In this document: in pieces, positions 44,976-53,499 of the stretch | How the letters are laid out: each line of letters opens with the position of its first letter | Numbering within the stretch: position 1 is the stretch's first letter | Origin: Granulicella rosea | GTDB lineage: Bacteria; Acidobacteriota; Terriglobia; Terriglobales; Acidobacteriaceae | Assembly (NCBI RefSeq): GCF_900188085.1 | Contig: NZ_FZOU01000002.1 | Span: 434,001 to 498,000 of the forward strand | Direction of reading: 5' to 3' | Length of the DNA stretch: 64,000 nucleotides | Notes under the pieces: model-generated | The model's database searches: none | Seen by the model: only the letters and a program-made list of their open reading frames with translations | Told to the model about the DNA's origin: nothing | Translations under genes and position numbers: made by a program

Positions 44976-45776
44976 TTAGTACCGCATTGCGGACGATGCA
45001 CCGGAGTAAGCCGGTGCGACGGATGTCTGGAAGTTGTTCTGGTAGCTGGTGGCGTTCTGGAAGCTCGCCTTGAGAGCGTCCTGCTGCTGTTTGCCAGCCA
45101 TCATCTGCTGCAACGATTGCGTGGTGTTGATGGAGTTGGTCTCCTGCTGAGTGCGAAGCATGAGCAAGAGTGCCTGGTTGATCCGCTGGAGAGTAGCCAA
45201 CTCGGTTTGCTGCGTTGGGTCAGCCGAGTGGCTGGCCGCCTCCAGTGTGGCGATGTCCGTCGCCCGCTGTTGTGCGTTCGACCGGATGGTACCGAGAGTT
45301 TGCAGAGTAGTTGCGTTCACAGAGTCGTTCAGGTCGCTTGTCGCGCCCTGGGCGGCGATCTGCTGCTGCGATTGCGCGGTCAGACTTCCGTATCCGGGTA
45401 GCTGCGACCCGGTACGGGGGACATAGGCTTGTGTCGCCAACGACGCGCCGCTGCCGGTGTTGGCGGCATTTGTCCAAGACGAGGTGTTGTTGTAGGTGTT
45501 GGCGGAGGTATTGATCGCCGCCTCCCATGTGTACGGCGAGATGAACGGCTGGTAGAGCGTCTGCGGTGCCGTCATCATCTGGCGAGTGAAGTTGTAGGCC
45601 TTGATCGCGGTCTGCATCTCCTGCAAGGTATTCGCGCTGATGCCCGTTTCCTGTACGAGCTGCTGGATCGCATGGCCTGACTGTGTTGGGTCAAAGACCA
45701 CGCCGCCAAACTGCGCGTGCGCAGTGGAGGCGAGGGTCGCCGATAGGAATGCTGCAAGTAAGACAAGTCGTTTCAT
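44976..45776 (-). CDS. VirB5/TrbJ-like periplasmic protein
   Basis: 266 residues. Signal peptide MKRLVLLAAFLSATLASTAHAQ. The rest is mostly helical, Gln/Thr/Asn-rich (VQETGISANTLQEMQTAIKAY, TLQRINQALLLMLRTQQETNS split over residues about 35-230). TrbJ/VirB5 proteins sit at the pilus tip or stabilise assembly. The last 18 residues, FQTSVAPAYSGASSAMRY, recur almost exactly in the next gene's lipoprotein. Confidence 0.75.
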   Translation of the reverse strand: MKRLVLLAAFLSATLASTAHAQFGGVVFDPTQSGHAIQQLVQETGISANTLQEMQTAIKAYNFTRQMMTAPQTLYQPFISPYTWEAAINTSANTYNNTSSWTNAANTGSGASLATQAYVPRTGSQLPGYGSLTAQSQQQIAAQGATSDLNDSVNATTLQTLGTIRSNAQQRATDIATLEAASHSADPTQQTELATLQRINQALLLMLRTQQETNSINTTQSLQQMMAGKQQQDALKASFQNATSYQNNFQTSVAPAYSGASSAMRY

Positions 45777-45802
45777 GGCCGGTCTCCTTATTTCTGGGGT
45801 GG

Positions 45803-46096
45803 TTACTGTTTCGGTTGTGGTTTGGCCGGTGGCTTCTGAGTCGCCTTGTCGGGGTCGTAACTCAGGGCCGAACCGGCCCCGGTGTATGCGGGGGCAATGT
45901 TCTTCTGGAAGTTCTTCTCGTACTCCGCCTGGTCCTTTTCGATCTGGCGACAGGCCTTGGCTGTATTCCCACGGTCAAAGCACTCGGTAAGAGCCTTGCA
46001 GGTCGTCGCGGAGTCGCCGGGAAGACACTTCTTGTCGGCGCAGCCTGCGAGCATGAGCAGAGCGAGCGCGAGTGAGGCATAGCGAACTGTTCGCAT
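45803..46096 (-). CDS. Lipoprotein of the T4SS operon (VirB7 or entry-exclusion candidate)
   Basis: 97 residues with a lipobox LMLAGC giving a lipidated Cys at residue 19. Four further Cys (KKCLPGDSATTCKALTECFDRGNTAKAC) could form two disulfides. The segment FQKNIAPAYTGAGSALSY copies the C-terminus of the neighbouring VirB5-like protein, followed by a Lys/Pro tail. By size and place it could be VirB7-like, stabilising VirB9, or a TrbK/Eex-type exclusion lipoprotein. Confidence 0.7.
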   Translation of the reverse strand: MRTVRYASLALALLMLAGCADKKCLPGDSATTCKALTECFDRGNTAKACRQIEKDQAEYEKNFQKNIAPAYTGAGSALSYDPDKATQKPPAKPQPKQ

Positions 46097-46104
46097 GGAG
46101 TCTC

Positions 46105-47385
46105 CTAGAACGTCTGGGGGATGTTGTGATTGGTGTAGGCCGGGAGGAGCATGTCCTGGGTGAAGTAGATCTTTACCCGATGCCCCTCGCGGATGGTGAT
46201 GGTCGGTGGTATCTGCATGAACCGGTCAAGGATGGTGGTGGAGGACTGCGAGACGCTGGCCGCCGCGCCGTTCGTAAAGGCCTGGGAGCCGGACGTGGTG
46301 ATCGTGCCGCCGCCCTGTTCAATCTCCCCCGCGCCGGCAATCACGCCAAGGGCGATGGATGTGCCGAAGATTTGCAGGTAGTGATTGTTCACCTTGTCCT
46401 TCAGTCCTTCCTCTCCGATCTGATCGAGGCCGTGGAACTGATCGAGGTCCACGGAGTACCCATCAGGCATGATGAGGCGGTGAAACACGACGGCCATTCG
46501 GCGTTGCTGGCCGAAGCCCGCTGAACCGATCTTCTTGGCCTCACCCAGTACAACCGTCCCGTCAGGGATGAGGACGTGCTGGTGATCGTGCGAGTAGAAG
46601 GGATTCGAGACGAGCACTTTGACCGGACCGACAGCATCTCCATCAAGCCGATTCATCAACACCGTATCGAGCACCGCGCCCTCGAAGATGACGTAAGGCT
46701 GGCCCACGGCGGAGTCCAGATTCACTTCGGGGGCCTTCTTGGGAGCGGCAGTAGCGGCTTGCTCTCCAGCCGCACGGCTCGGTACGAAGCTCGAACCTTC
46801 ACCGCCAGCTAATGCGGCGGCATACGGGTTCGCAGCGGAGACCGGCATCATCTGAGGCGAGTTCTGTGGTTGAGCTTGTCGTTGTTCCTCTTCCTTACTG
46901 CGGCTGTAAGCAAGATTCGAGGCAAAGCGAGAATTAAAGCTTAATTCGCGTTCTTTGCTGGCGAGCTGCTGCTGTTGCTGCTGCTCGGGCGTGAGCTGAG
47001 GTTGCCCGTTCTGCGGCTGGCCCTGCGAGGGTGGCATATTGGGTTGGCCGTTAGGGCCATACATCGCTGCCGCCTGTTGTTGTGCCGGTGTCTGACTCGC
47101 CGCCATCGCCGCCGCAAGCTGTGCGTCCTGCTGCTGCTTCTGCTTTTCAGCCGCAAGCTGGTTCTGGAGGTCGGCGATGTTGTTGGCGGTGTTGTCCTGC
47201 ACGAACGGCTGCGGTGGCGTTCCCTTGGCTGGAGTGCCGTTGGGCGTCTTCTTCTTGGAGCTGAATAGACTTGCCGTGATGAGCAGAAGAATGGCACCCA
47301 GATAGACGAACATCTTGATGTTCTTGCGTATCACGCCCTTCGGCTCGGAGGCATTCTGCGAGAGCTGCGGTGTCTGATCCGTCAT
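46105..47385 (-). CDS. virB10: VirB10/TrbI-like T4SS scaffold
   Basis: 426 residues: cytoplasmic tail, one inner-membrane helix (MFVYLGAILLLITASLF), long Pro/Gln-rich periplasmic linker, then the TrbI beta-barrel (VIFEGAVLDTVLMNRLDGDAVGPVKVLV lies at about 232-259; DGTVVLGEA, RMAVVFHRLIMPDGYSVDLDQ) and the outer-membrane cap helices. It spans both membranes and gates the channel. Confidence 0.93.
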   Translation of the reverse strand: MTDQTPQLSQNASEPKGVIRKNIKMFVYLGAILLLITASLFSSKKKTPNGTPAKGTPPQPFVQDNTANNIADLQNQLAAEKQKQQQDAQLAAAMAASQTPAQQQAAAMYGPNGQPNMPPSQGQPQNGQPQLTPEQQQQQQLASKERELSFNSRFASNLAYSRSKEEEQRQAQPQNSPQMMPVSAANPYAAALAGGEGSSFVPSRAAGEQAATAAPKKAPEVNLDSAVGQPYVIFEGAVLDTVLMNRLDGDAVGPVKVLVSNPFYSHDHQHVLIPDGTVVLGEAKKIGSAGFGQQRRMAVVFHRLIMPDGYSVDLDQFHGLDQIGEEGLKDKVNNHYLQIFGTSIALGVIAGAGEIEQGGGTITTSGSQAFTNGAAASVSQSSTTILDRFMQIPPTITIREGHRVKIYFTQDMLLPAYTNHNIPQTF

Positions 47386-47389
47386 GACA

Positions 47390-48166
47390 TTACCCCTTCC
47401 GTGAGAAGTCCATGTGCTTCTTGCCGATCTCGATGTATCCCTTGTCCACGATCTTCGGGATGATGTACGTGCCGTCGCGCAGGTCGTAGTTGATGAGGTC
47501 GGGCTTGCCGTCCTTCATCTCGTACACGCTGAACTTCTCGCTGGCCGTCGTCTTGATGTAGGTGAACTTGTCGTCGTGGTAGATCGACTGGACGGCGAAG
47601 GGGTCTTCGTTCTTGAACGTGTAGTCGAACTTGAGCTGCAGCGGGTACGCGCTCTTGTACTCGTCTACGGCTTGGGTGACATGGCTCTGCAAGGTAGCGA
47701 GCTGCTGTTTGGCCTGGTCTAGCTGCGCGGCGGGAACGTACTGCGCCGGTCCTGCTGACGCGGTGATCGAAGACTGATCTGCGGGCTGGACGATAACCTT
47801 GAGATCGGGGTCGCCGCCCTGGGCGGAGATGTCCTGCAAGGTGAAGCTGTAAATGTTGCCCTTGTCGGTAATCAAATTGAGATTCGTGCTGATCCCCGGC
47901 TTGGCCGGGTGAACGAAGCAGAAGCTCCCCACCACATCGACGATCCAGAAGTCCTTGTCGCCGGTCGCGGCCTCCATGATCTTTTCGGTCGTGGGCACCA
48001 CGATCAAGGTCGTGTACTTGACCTTGGCGCGGATGGGCACGATGTCCTGCGAGTGGTACTGCACCGTCCGGGCTTGTTCGGCGGGTGCAGCGGGTGCGGC
48101 CTGGGCAAAGGCCATAGTCGAAGACAGGGCCGATGCAAGGGCGAGTGCGAGAAGGGTATTCTTCAT
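47390..48166 (-). CDS. virB9: VirB9/TrbG-like T4SS protein
   Basis: 258 residues. Signal peptide MKNTLLALALASALSSTMAFAQ, then the VirB9 domain with FWIVDVVGSFCFVHPAKPG and IYSFTLQDIS, and a C-terminal beta-sandwich (YKSAYPLQLKFDYTF, FSVYEMKDGKPDLINYDL) that would contact VirB7 and VirB10 in the outer-membrane core. Overlaps virB4 by 4 bases (ATGA). Confidence 0.9.
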   Translation of the reverse strand: MKNTLLALALASALSSTMAFAQAAPAAPAEQARTVQYHSQDIVPIRAKVKYTTLIVVPTTEKIMEAATGDKDFWIVDVVGSFCFVHPAKPGISTNLNLITDKGNIYSFTLQDISAQGGDPDLKVIVQPADQSSITASAGPAQYVPAAQLDQAKQQLATLQSHVTQAVDEYKSAYPLQLKFDYTFKNEDPFAVQSIYHDDKFTYIKTTASEKFSVYEMKDGKPDLINYDLRDGTYIIPKIVDKGYIEIGKKHMDFSRKG

Positions 48167-50682
48167 GCGACAGCTCCTTTGCGGTTGGGGGTTGCGGTGG
48201 ACGCTGCGGGTTTCTTCTCCGTGGCGTGTTGTTTGGGCGGAAAGGGTTGGTCTTCGGCCAGACGGCGGACGCCCTCGGCGACGCCGTAGCGGGCAAAGTA
48301 ATCGCGTTTGAGCTGGTTGTCCTTGGCGTTGTTCGTTGCAATCCAGTAGGAGACCGAATCGACGTTGAGCCGGACTTTCTTGGAGGTCTGGGCTTTGCGG
48401 ATGAGCATCTGTCCGCGTGTGAGGTCGGAGATGATCTCAAGCTCGGTATCGTTGAGGTGGAACGCTTGGCGGTACACCTCCCGGTTCATCTCCGGGTTGG
48501 CAAGGAAAATCTTGGTCGGGCAGCTCTCCGAGACAATCTGGAGCATTCCCGACTCCTCAAGCTCCTTGATGGACTGGGTAGCGAGGATCATCGCGGCGTT
48601 GTGCTTGCGCCAGGTCTTCTGAGCGGTGACGACATAGTTCCGTATCGTCTCGTTCTTGATGAAGAGCCAAGCTTCGTCCAGAAGAAACAGCTTGAAGGTG
48701 GAAAGCCGTTTCGGATTGGCGATTTCGAGTGAAGCCCGATGCAGGACATAGAAGAGCAGCGGCTCCAACACGTCCGGCGCGTCACCCCAACCGCCGAAGT
48801 TGAAGGTCTGGAAACTGGAGAATGTCAGCGTGTCTTCCGCGTTGTCGAAGAGGAAACCGTACTGTCCGTCAGCCGTCCACCGGTGGAGCAGTTCCTTCAA
48901 CTCGCCGATGATCTCGGCGAAAGTCGAGAGCGTCCGCTGCGCGGGCTCGATGACGTACATATTCTCGATGGCCGCCCAAAGCTTCCGTTCCTCTTTGAAG
49001 TCGAGGTGATAACGCTGGCCGGTGCCTTCGATCAAGACACGGAAGAAGGAAAACAGAAATTGCAGGTTTTCCTTGGTGGGCTCAAGAGAGAACGGATTGA
49101 TGCGAAAGTCCCGTGACTCCTGGCCGACATTCAAATAGCTCCCGCCGAAGATTTCGGTGAGCGATTGAAACGAACCGCCGATGTCAAAGATGTAGGTGAG
49201 AGGCTTGTATTTCTGGGCGTTTGTGAGCAGAAAATTACATAGGAAACTTTTGCCTGAGCCGGTCATGCCGAGGATCAACGTATGCGCCACCTCGCCGTTA
49301 TGCAGGTTGAGGTAATAGGGCGTGGCGTTATCCGTCTCCATCACGGCCAGGTACTCCGTTCCCAGATGCGGGTTGTATTTCTCGCCTTGCAGGATGGTGA
49401 AGAAGAAAGAGATGTCGGCGTAGTTACTCAACAGCATGTACATCTTGCGGAGGTTATGCGCGTAGTTGCCGGGGACCACGGCGAAAAGCGCATTGAGCTG
49501 GTTGTAGGTCTCTGGAAAGAGCGAACCGTCTGCGTTCGTAAAGACAGTAGCGAAGTCGGCGATCTCGCGGTCGATGACCGCTTTGTCCTTGCCGTACAGA
49601 ACGATGGTCAGAGACAGATCGCCAAGCGTCTGTCCGTCACTGAGCGCACGCAAGCAGTCGCCAAGAACCTCGATGTCCGCCTGTTTGCCTTCGTCGATCA
49701 GCACGTCACGCTGATTGACCTTGCTCTCATCCTTCATCGAAGAGATGAGTCCGGCCTTTGACATATTGGCGTGACGCCGCCGTTTCACAACTTCCTTCTT
49801 GGCCGCGTCGGTCGCAAGTGGAGTCCATTCGGTAACGGCGTAGAAATTCGCCTCGATCTTGAGCAGCTTGTCGAGCACCAGCGGGCGCGTCTCTGTGATG
49901 GACTCGCGCATCGTCAGCAGGCGAACGAAGTGATCGCCGATACGGAGGTGGTCGCGCTCCGCTTCGATGTCCGAGTTCACCACCTGGAAGTCGAGATACT
50001 GCGAGGTCTGCAGCTTGCCGGCGATACGCCACGCATCGAAGTTGAGCAGACGGCGAAGGAAGTGGAACTGGTTGTCGGACGAAAGTATCTCGATATCGAC
50101 CTGATCTCGGAGCTGCTGCTCAAACGCCTCGACACGCTGCTTGAGCCGAAGATGATCGCGCTGTATCTGAGAGCGGAGCAACACCTTCATGACGTTGCTG
50201 GTGAACTGCGCTTTGAGCTCTCGAACCGCGCCCTCTGGATCGCTTGGGAGTCGTCCCAACGCGGCCATGATGCCGGTCTTGGACCTTGCTCCCTCAAGCA
50301 CCACCGCGTAGTAAATCTCTATCTCGTAGAGATGGTCGCGCTTCGACTCGAAGAATTCACGGCGCTGGTCGATGGCCGCGTCGATCAGCGGGTCGCCATA
50401 GCGAGCGAATGGCATTTCTGGCCGATTGGTCTTGAAGAGATACTGATAGACATGAAATCCCGGCCCGAAAGATTTGAGGGCCGCTTCCAACCGTTTGACC
50501 GCGAACTCCTGTCCGGCCTGGTCGAGGCTCTCGAAGTCCACTCCGCAGACCTTGAGGATGATGCCAAGGTCGCCGCTCTTGGTGAGGAAGGTTGTCTCAT
50601 CCCAGAAGCCGTAGAGGTTGATGTTCGCGTTCAGCGAACCGGCCTCAGTCCACGGCTTGATGATCTTGGCGAGTCGTAGCAT
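48163..50682 (-). CDS. virB4: VirB4/TrbE conjugation ATPase
   Basis: 839 residues from the ATG at 50682 (MLRLAKIIKPW), which overlaps the virB3 stop as TGATG; the longer frame to 50880 is not coding. CagE/TrbE N-terminal domain, then the ATPase core with Walker A ILGMTGSGKSF near 470 and Walker B FKLFLLDEAWLFI. A C-terminal Pro/Lys tail. It powers pilus biogenesis and transfer. Confidence 0.95.
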   Translation of the reverse strand: MLRLAKIIKPWTEAGSLNANINLYGFWDETTFLTKSGDLGIILKVCGVDFESLDQAGQEFAVKRLEAALKSFGPGFHVYQYLFKTNRPEMPFARYGDPLIDAAIDQRREFFESKRDHLYEIEIYYAVVLEGARSKTGIMAALGRLPSDPEGAVRELKAQFTSNVMKVLLRSQIQRDHLRLKQRVEAFEQQLRDQVDIEILSSDNQFHFLRRLLNFDAWRIAGKLQTSQYLDFQVVNSDIEAERDHLRIGDHFVRLLTMRESITETRPLVLDKLLKIEANFYAVTEWTPLATDAAKKEVVKRRRHANMSKAGLISSMKDESKVNQRDVLIDEGKQADIEVLGDCLRALSDGQTLGDLSLTIVLYGKDKAVIDREIADFATVFTNADGSLFPETYNQLNALFAVVPGNYAHNLRKMYMLLSNYADISFFFTILQGEKYNPHLGTEYLAVMETDNATPYYLNLHNGEVAHTLILGMTGSGKSFLCNFLLTNAQKYKPLTYIFDIGGSFQSLTEIFGGSYLNVGQESRDFRINPFSLEPTKENLQFLFSFFRVLIEGTGQRYHLDFKEERKLWAAIENMYVIEPAQRTLSTFAEIIGELKELLHRWTADGQYGFLFDNAEDTLTFSSFQTFNFGGWGDAPDVLEPLLFYVLHRASLEIANPKRLSTFKLFLLDEAWLFIKNETIRNYVVTAQKTWRKHNAAMILATQSIKELEESGMLQIVSESCPTKIFLANPEMNREVYRQAFHLNDTELEIISDLTRGQMLIRKAQTSKKVRLNVDSVSYWIATNNAKDNQLKRDYFARYGVAEGVRRLAEDQPFPPKQHATEKKPAASTATPNRKGAVA

Positions 50683-50978
50683 CAGCGTATCTCCACGTTC
50701 GGGACTTGTTGCTTGGCAGCGTCGTAGCGCAACTTGAAGCGTTCGGACTTGCCCATGATCTTGAGAAATGCTGGGTCTGTAGTCGTGATCCAGCGACCGA
50801 AGATGTAGCCGCCGATGAAGACTGCGGCTCCGGTGAGGAGCGAGTTGAACAGGTTGAAAGCTCCGACCGCGCCAACGCAAACGAAGTAGAAAACCGTGCG
50901 CTCAACTCCGAGATACGTGAGGGGCTTATGCAGAGCCTTGTAGACCCGATTTCGGCGTCTTGGTGTGAGTTCTGTCAT
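50682..50978 (-). CDS. virB3: VirB3/TrbD-like membrane protein
   Basis: 98 residues with the family pattern: NRVYKALHKPLTYLGVERTVFYF leads (residues 10-32) into two hydrophobic segments (VCVGAVGAFNLFNSLL, AVFIGGYIFGRWI). VirB3 works with VirB4 at the inner membrane; the genes overlap. Confidence 0.88.
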   Translation of the reverse strand: MTELTPRRRNRVYKALHKPLTYLGVERTVFYFVCVGAVGAFNLFNSLLTGAAVFIGGYIFGRWITTTDPAFLKIMGKSERFKLRYDAAKQQVPNVEIR

Positions 50979-51029
50979 AAAGCCCCTCGCGGGTGAATGG
51001 AGCGTGAGTGGAATGACGAGACCAAGGGG

Positions 51030-51356
51030 CTATGAACCCCAAAGCCAAGTCAGGATGTTGGTAGCCATCACCGCGATTCCGGTGCCAGCCGCAACTCCGG
51101 CGAGAGTCTTCTTCGCGCCGGGTTCTCCGTGGGCGAACGCATACCCGCCCAACACAATCGCAATCAGGCTGCTCACTTTCGCGATCGTTCCTGTGAAGAG
51201 AGTCTGAATGGATGTGAGACCTGTATCAAAAGGCGAACTCCCGCTTTGCGCGTGAGCTGCCAGTGGAAACAGGAGAAGGGTGAGCAGTAAAAGGCCCGAG
51301 AAAGAAGGCCGAAGTTCCGGCCTCTTAACTCGGGCTATACGATGAAGCATCTTCAT
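51030..51356 (-). CDS. virB2: VirB2/TrbC-like pilin
   Basis: 108 residues. A long signal peptide ending AAHAQ, then two hydrophobic helices (IAKVSSLIAIVLGGYAFA; TLAGVAAGTGIAVMATNIL) joined by a short basic loop HGEPGAKK, as in pilin subunits. GGAGG lies 7 bases before the ATG. First gene of the vir operon. Confidence 0.88.
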   Translation of the reverse strand: MKMLHRIARVKRPELRPSFSGLLLLTLLLFPLAAHAQSGSSPFDTGLTSIQTLFTGTIAKVSSLIAIVLGGYAFAHGEPGAKKTLAGVAAGTGIAVMATNILTWLWGS

Positions 51357-51444
51357 GTTTGCACCTCCATCCGACTTGAATCGTGTCGGGTATGGCGCAA
51401 ACCTACGGCTCGCTACGGCTTCAAGTCCAATGACTTTCCGGTTC

Positions 51445-51471
51445 GCACTTATGCGTGTGAAGCATAAGTGC
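51445..51471. promoter_or_regulatory. Palindromic operator upstream of virB2
   Basis: GCACTTATGC, 7 bases, GCATAAGTGC: perfect 10-bp arms, 89 bases before the virB2 start. It shares CTTATGC/GCATAAG with the palindrome before xis. It lies downstream of the AbiEii stop on the same strand; no U-tract follows, so an operator is more likely than a terminator. Confidence 0.6.
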
Positions 51472-51544
51472 CTTGGACGCGTAAGGAGTCAAAGGAACTT
51501 TTCGGTACTTGTCGGTCTTCGCAGAGAAGGGAGCGAGCGAATTT

Positions 51545-52588
51545 CTATGAGCCGGGATCTTGCACTGGCAACAGACGTAATTGGCCTTGTATTCGAGCGC
51601 ACTTGGTCATCATCTCCTCGAATGAATCGGCTTCATCGAGAAACAGACGCTCCTCAATCATGCGCTGATAGTCTGCGCGGAGCGCGTCGTAGGCGGTTCC
51701 GGTTGGCACCAACTTGAGTCCGTCGCGAACTGCTTGGAGGTAGTCGATACGATTGCCAGACGCATCCTTCTCGGCAAAGAAGGAGTTCTTGTGGACTGCA
51801 ACGGCCTCCGCTACTTTCCGTGCCTTAAGCACATCCGGCAGGTATCCCTCTTGATCGAGGCGAGTCAGGTCATGGAAGTGTCGAGAAAAGCGCTGGCTGA
51901 GTCCGGCCTCACCCTGTAAGCAGTAGACGTGAGCGGCGGTGGCTTTCTCCCAGAAGATACGTTCGATCTCCATGACACGCGGTTTGGCGGTTGGGAAGGA
52001 AACATCCTGGATGAAGTCCTGCATATCGCACTGTACCGGTCGGACACTGCTGGGCTCGCCGGTGGATCTTGCTCCGAATTCCAGCATCACGCTTGGCAGT
52101 GCATACCGGGAAGGCGCGATGAGAGGTTCGTAGTCGATAAAGATACAGCTTTCAGTGACGCGGCTCTTTACGCCAGACAGGCCCGCCATCGCTGCTTCCA
52201 CAATCGGATGCGCGTGGTCCCGTAACCATGCGGGCAGAAGTTCCTTGCGGATTTCATCCGACCATTTCTTCTCTTGGCTTCTCGTCGGCGGGATGGCGTC
52301 AAGTCCTTGCGGAGCGTTCGCCACCAGTTCGGGTGCGAGCGCCCGAATGTCATAGGTGAGGTCTATGTCTTCTGAGAACCGGCGAATGGCTTTGTACGCC
52401 TTGGACAGAGCGGTTCCACCTTTAAACACCAGATGGTTTCCGAGCGGGGACTCAAAGAACGTCGAAAGAGCCCAAACGACCCAGACATCTTTTTCGAGGA
52501 GTGGGCCTGAGCGACCGGAGGTAGAGATAGCGGTACGCAAAACCGCTAGCCTGTCTTTCGCGCTTAGTTGGAGAAAATTCTCAGGCAT
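51545..52588 (-). CDS. AbiEii-type nucleotidyltransferase toxin
   Basis: 347 residues from the ATG at 52588. AbiEii/AbiGii domain: KDVWVVWALSTFF, the nucleotidyltransferase GG-type loop VFKGGTALSKAYKAI and the DxD metal motif FSEDIDLTY. In type IV AbiE systems the toxin transfers nucleotides (for some members to tRNA acceptor ends) and stops growth; it gives phage defence and stabilises elements. It overlaps the antitoxin gene by 8 bases. Confidence 0.88.
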   Translation of the reverse strand: MPENFLQLSAKDRLAVLRTAISTSGRSGPLLEKDVWVVWALSTFFESPLGNHLVFKGGTALSKAYKAIRRFSEDIDLTYDIRALAPELVANAPQGLDAIPPTRSQEKKWSDEIRKELLPAWLRDHAHPIVEAAMAGLSGVKSRVTESCIFIDYEPLIAPSRYALPSVMLEFGARSTGEPSSVRPVQCDMQDFIQDVSFPTAKPRVMEIERIFWEKATAAHVYCLQGEAGLSQRFSRHFHDLTRLDQEGYLPDVLKARKVAEAVAVHKNSFFAEKDASGNRIDYLQAVRDGLKLVPTGTAYDALRADYQRMIEERLFLDEADSFEEMMTKCARIQGQLRLLPVQDPGS

Positions 52589-53177
52589 AGGAAGCACTTC
52601 GGCTCAACGCGGTCGCCAGCCATCCGGGGAACAAGGAGATATGCTGATTGACCTTCTTGAGGTCGCCCTTTGGAACCTTCCTCTCAATCTCTTTTAGCAC
52701 CTCATCCACTCTCTCCGGTCCGGCCCATGCCAGCGCACGGACGATCTCGCCAGCGGGTTCCTTGGCGAACGTGAGTTGCCAGGAGGGGGCGTGCTGGAGT
52801 TCAATGACCTGTTTTCCGAGCGTGAGCTTTCGGGTTCTGCCGGAGGTCAGATAGACAGCGCGAACGGGAACTTGGGTCGTCAGGCCCAGCGCATTCGCTG
52901 ATGTCGCGGGGGAAGGAACAATCGTCTCGCCCCGTTGTGCGGACAACTCTTCAATCAGCCTCTCCGCCAGAGGGGCACTGCTCCCGAAACGAGTGACAAC
53001 CGGCGAGACATACACTCCTCGACCAGCTCTGAGCAGCCGTCCTCGGCGAGCGAGCCGGGAGAGAGATTGGTCAATAGCGGGTCGCGTTCCAAGATGCAGC
53101 AGCATCTTGGCGCTGACCGGCGCACCCTCCGGGAGGGCTGTCACTCGCTGCAATATCGACTCCACCAATCGCTCCAC
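52581..53177 (-). CDS. AbiEi/DUF6088-type antitoxin and repressor
   Basis: 198 residues from a GTG at 53177. N-terminal winged HTH (APVSAKMLLHLGTRPAIDQSLSRLARRGRLLRAGRGVYVSP, residues about 19-59) and a C-terminal AbiEi domain (TLGKQVIELQHAPSW, LLxxx helices). AbiEi proteins repress their operon and counter AbiEii. The operator at 53188-53216 sits just upstream, supporting autoregulation. Confidence 0.85.
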   Translation of the reverse strand: MERLVESILQRVTALPEGAPVSAKMLLHLGTRPAIDQSLSRLARRGRLLRAGRGVYVSPVVTRFGSSAPLAERLIEELSAQRGETIVPSPATSANALGLTTQVPVRAVYLTSGRTRKLTLGKQVIELQHAPSWQLTFAKEPAGEIVRALAWAGPERVDEVLKEIERKVPKGDLKKVNQHISLFPGWLATALSRSASYA

Positions 53178-53187
53178 GTTCCACCCC

Positions 53188-53216
53188 TGTCAGAAGTATT
53201 ATATTGACTTCTGACA
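53188..53216 (-). promoter_or_regulatory. Promoter-operator of the first AbiE pair
   Basis: Perfect 10-bp arms TGTCAGAAGT and ACTTCTGACA, 9 bases apart. On the minus strand the spacer and arm edge contain TATAAT, the -10 box, so a repressor bound here would block RNA polymerase. The GTG start is 11 bases away. Confidence 0.75.
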
Positions 53217-53234
53217 CTTTTGAACATGGGATTT

Positions 53235-53419
53235 CACTCCCGTCATTGGGAGTCGATTGGGAGTGCGAATCTGCGATGCAAACGGTTGAAACGAATTCCT
53301 TTACGCCACGTGCCCACACGGTATTCCGCTTGGCGAAACCCCAACAGTCGATCCGACTGTTGGTCACAAAATCTGACAAACCCAACGGTCGAGATTCACT
53401 CCCGATGCACTCCCGATAG
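53235..53419 (+). repeat. Arm-type repeats at the right end of element 1 (ACTCCC units)
   Basis: One ACTCCC and two inverted GGGAGT copies lie in 53235-53265, and two direct copies 11 bases apart in 53397-53419. The same unit occurs at the left end (8552-8572). Probable integrase arm sites. Confidence 0.55.
53341..53363. repeat. Perfect inverted repeat near attR of element 1
   Basis: CCAACAGTCG, ATC, CGACTGTTGG. No U-tract. It lies between the two groups of arm repeats, where an excisionase or host bending factor would bind. Confidence 0.5.
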
Positions 53420-53499
53420 CCTGTCCGATGCGTACTTTTCCGTACTTTTGAGTCGCCATTAGTACCGTAGAGTCAACAACATGCGCGTTATTCAGGTCA

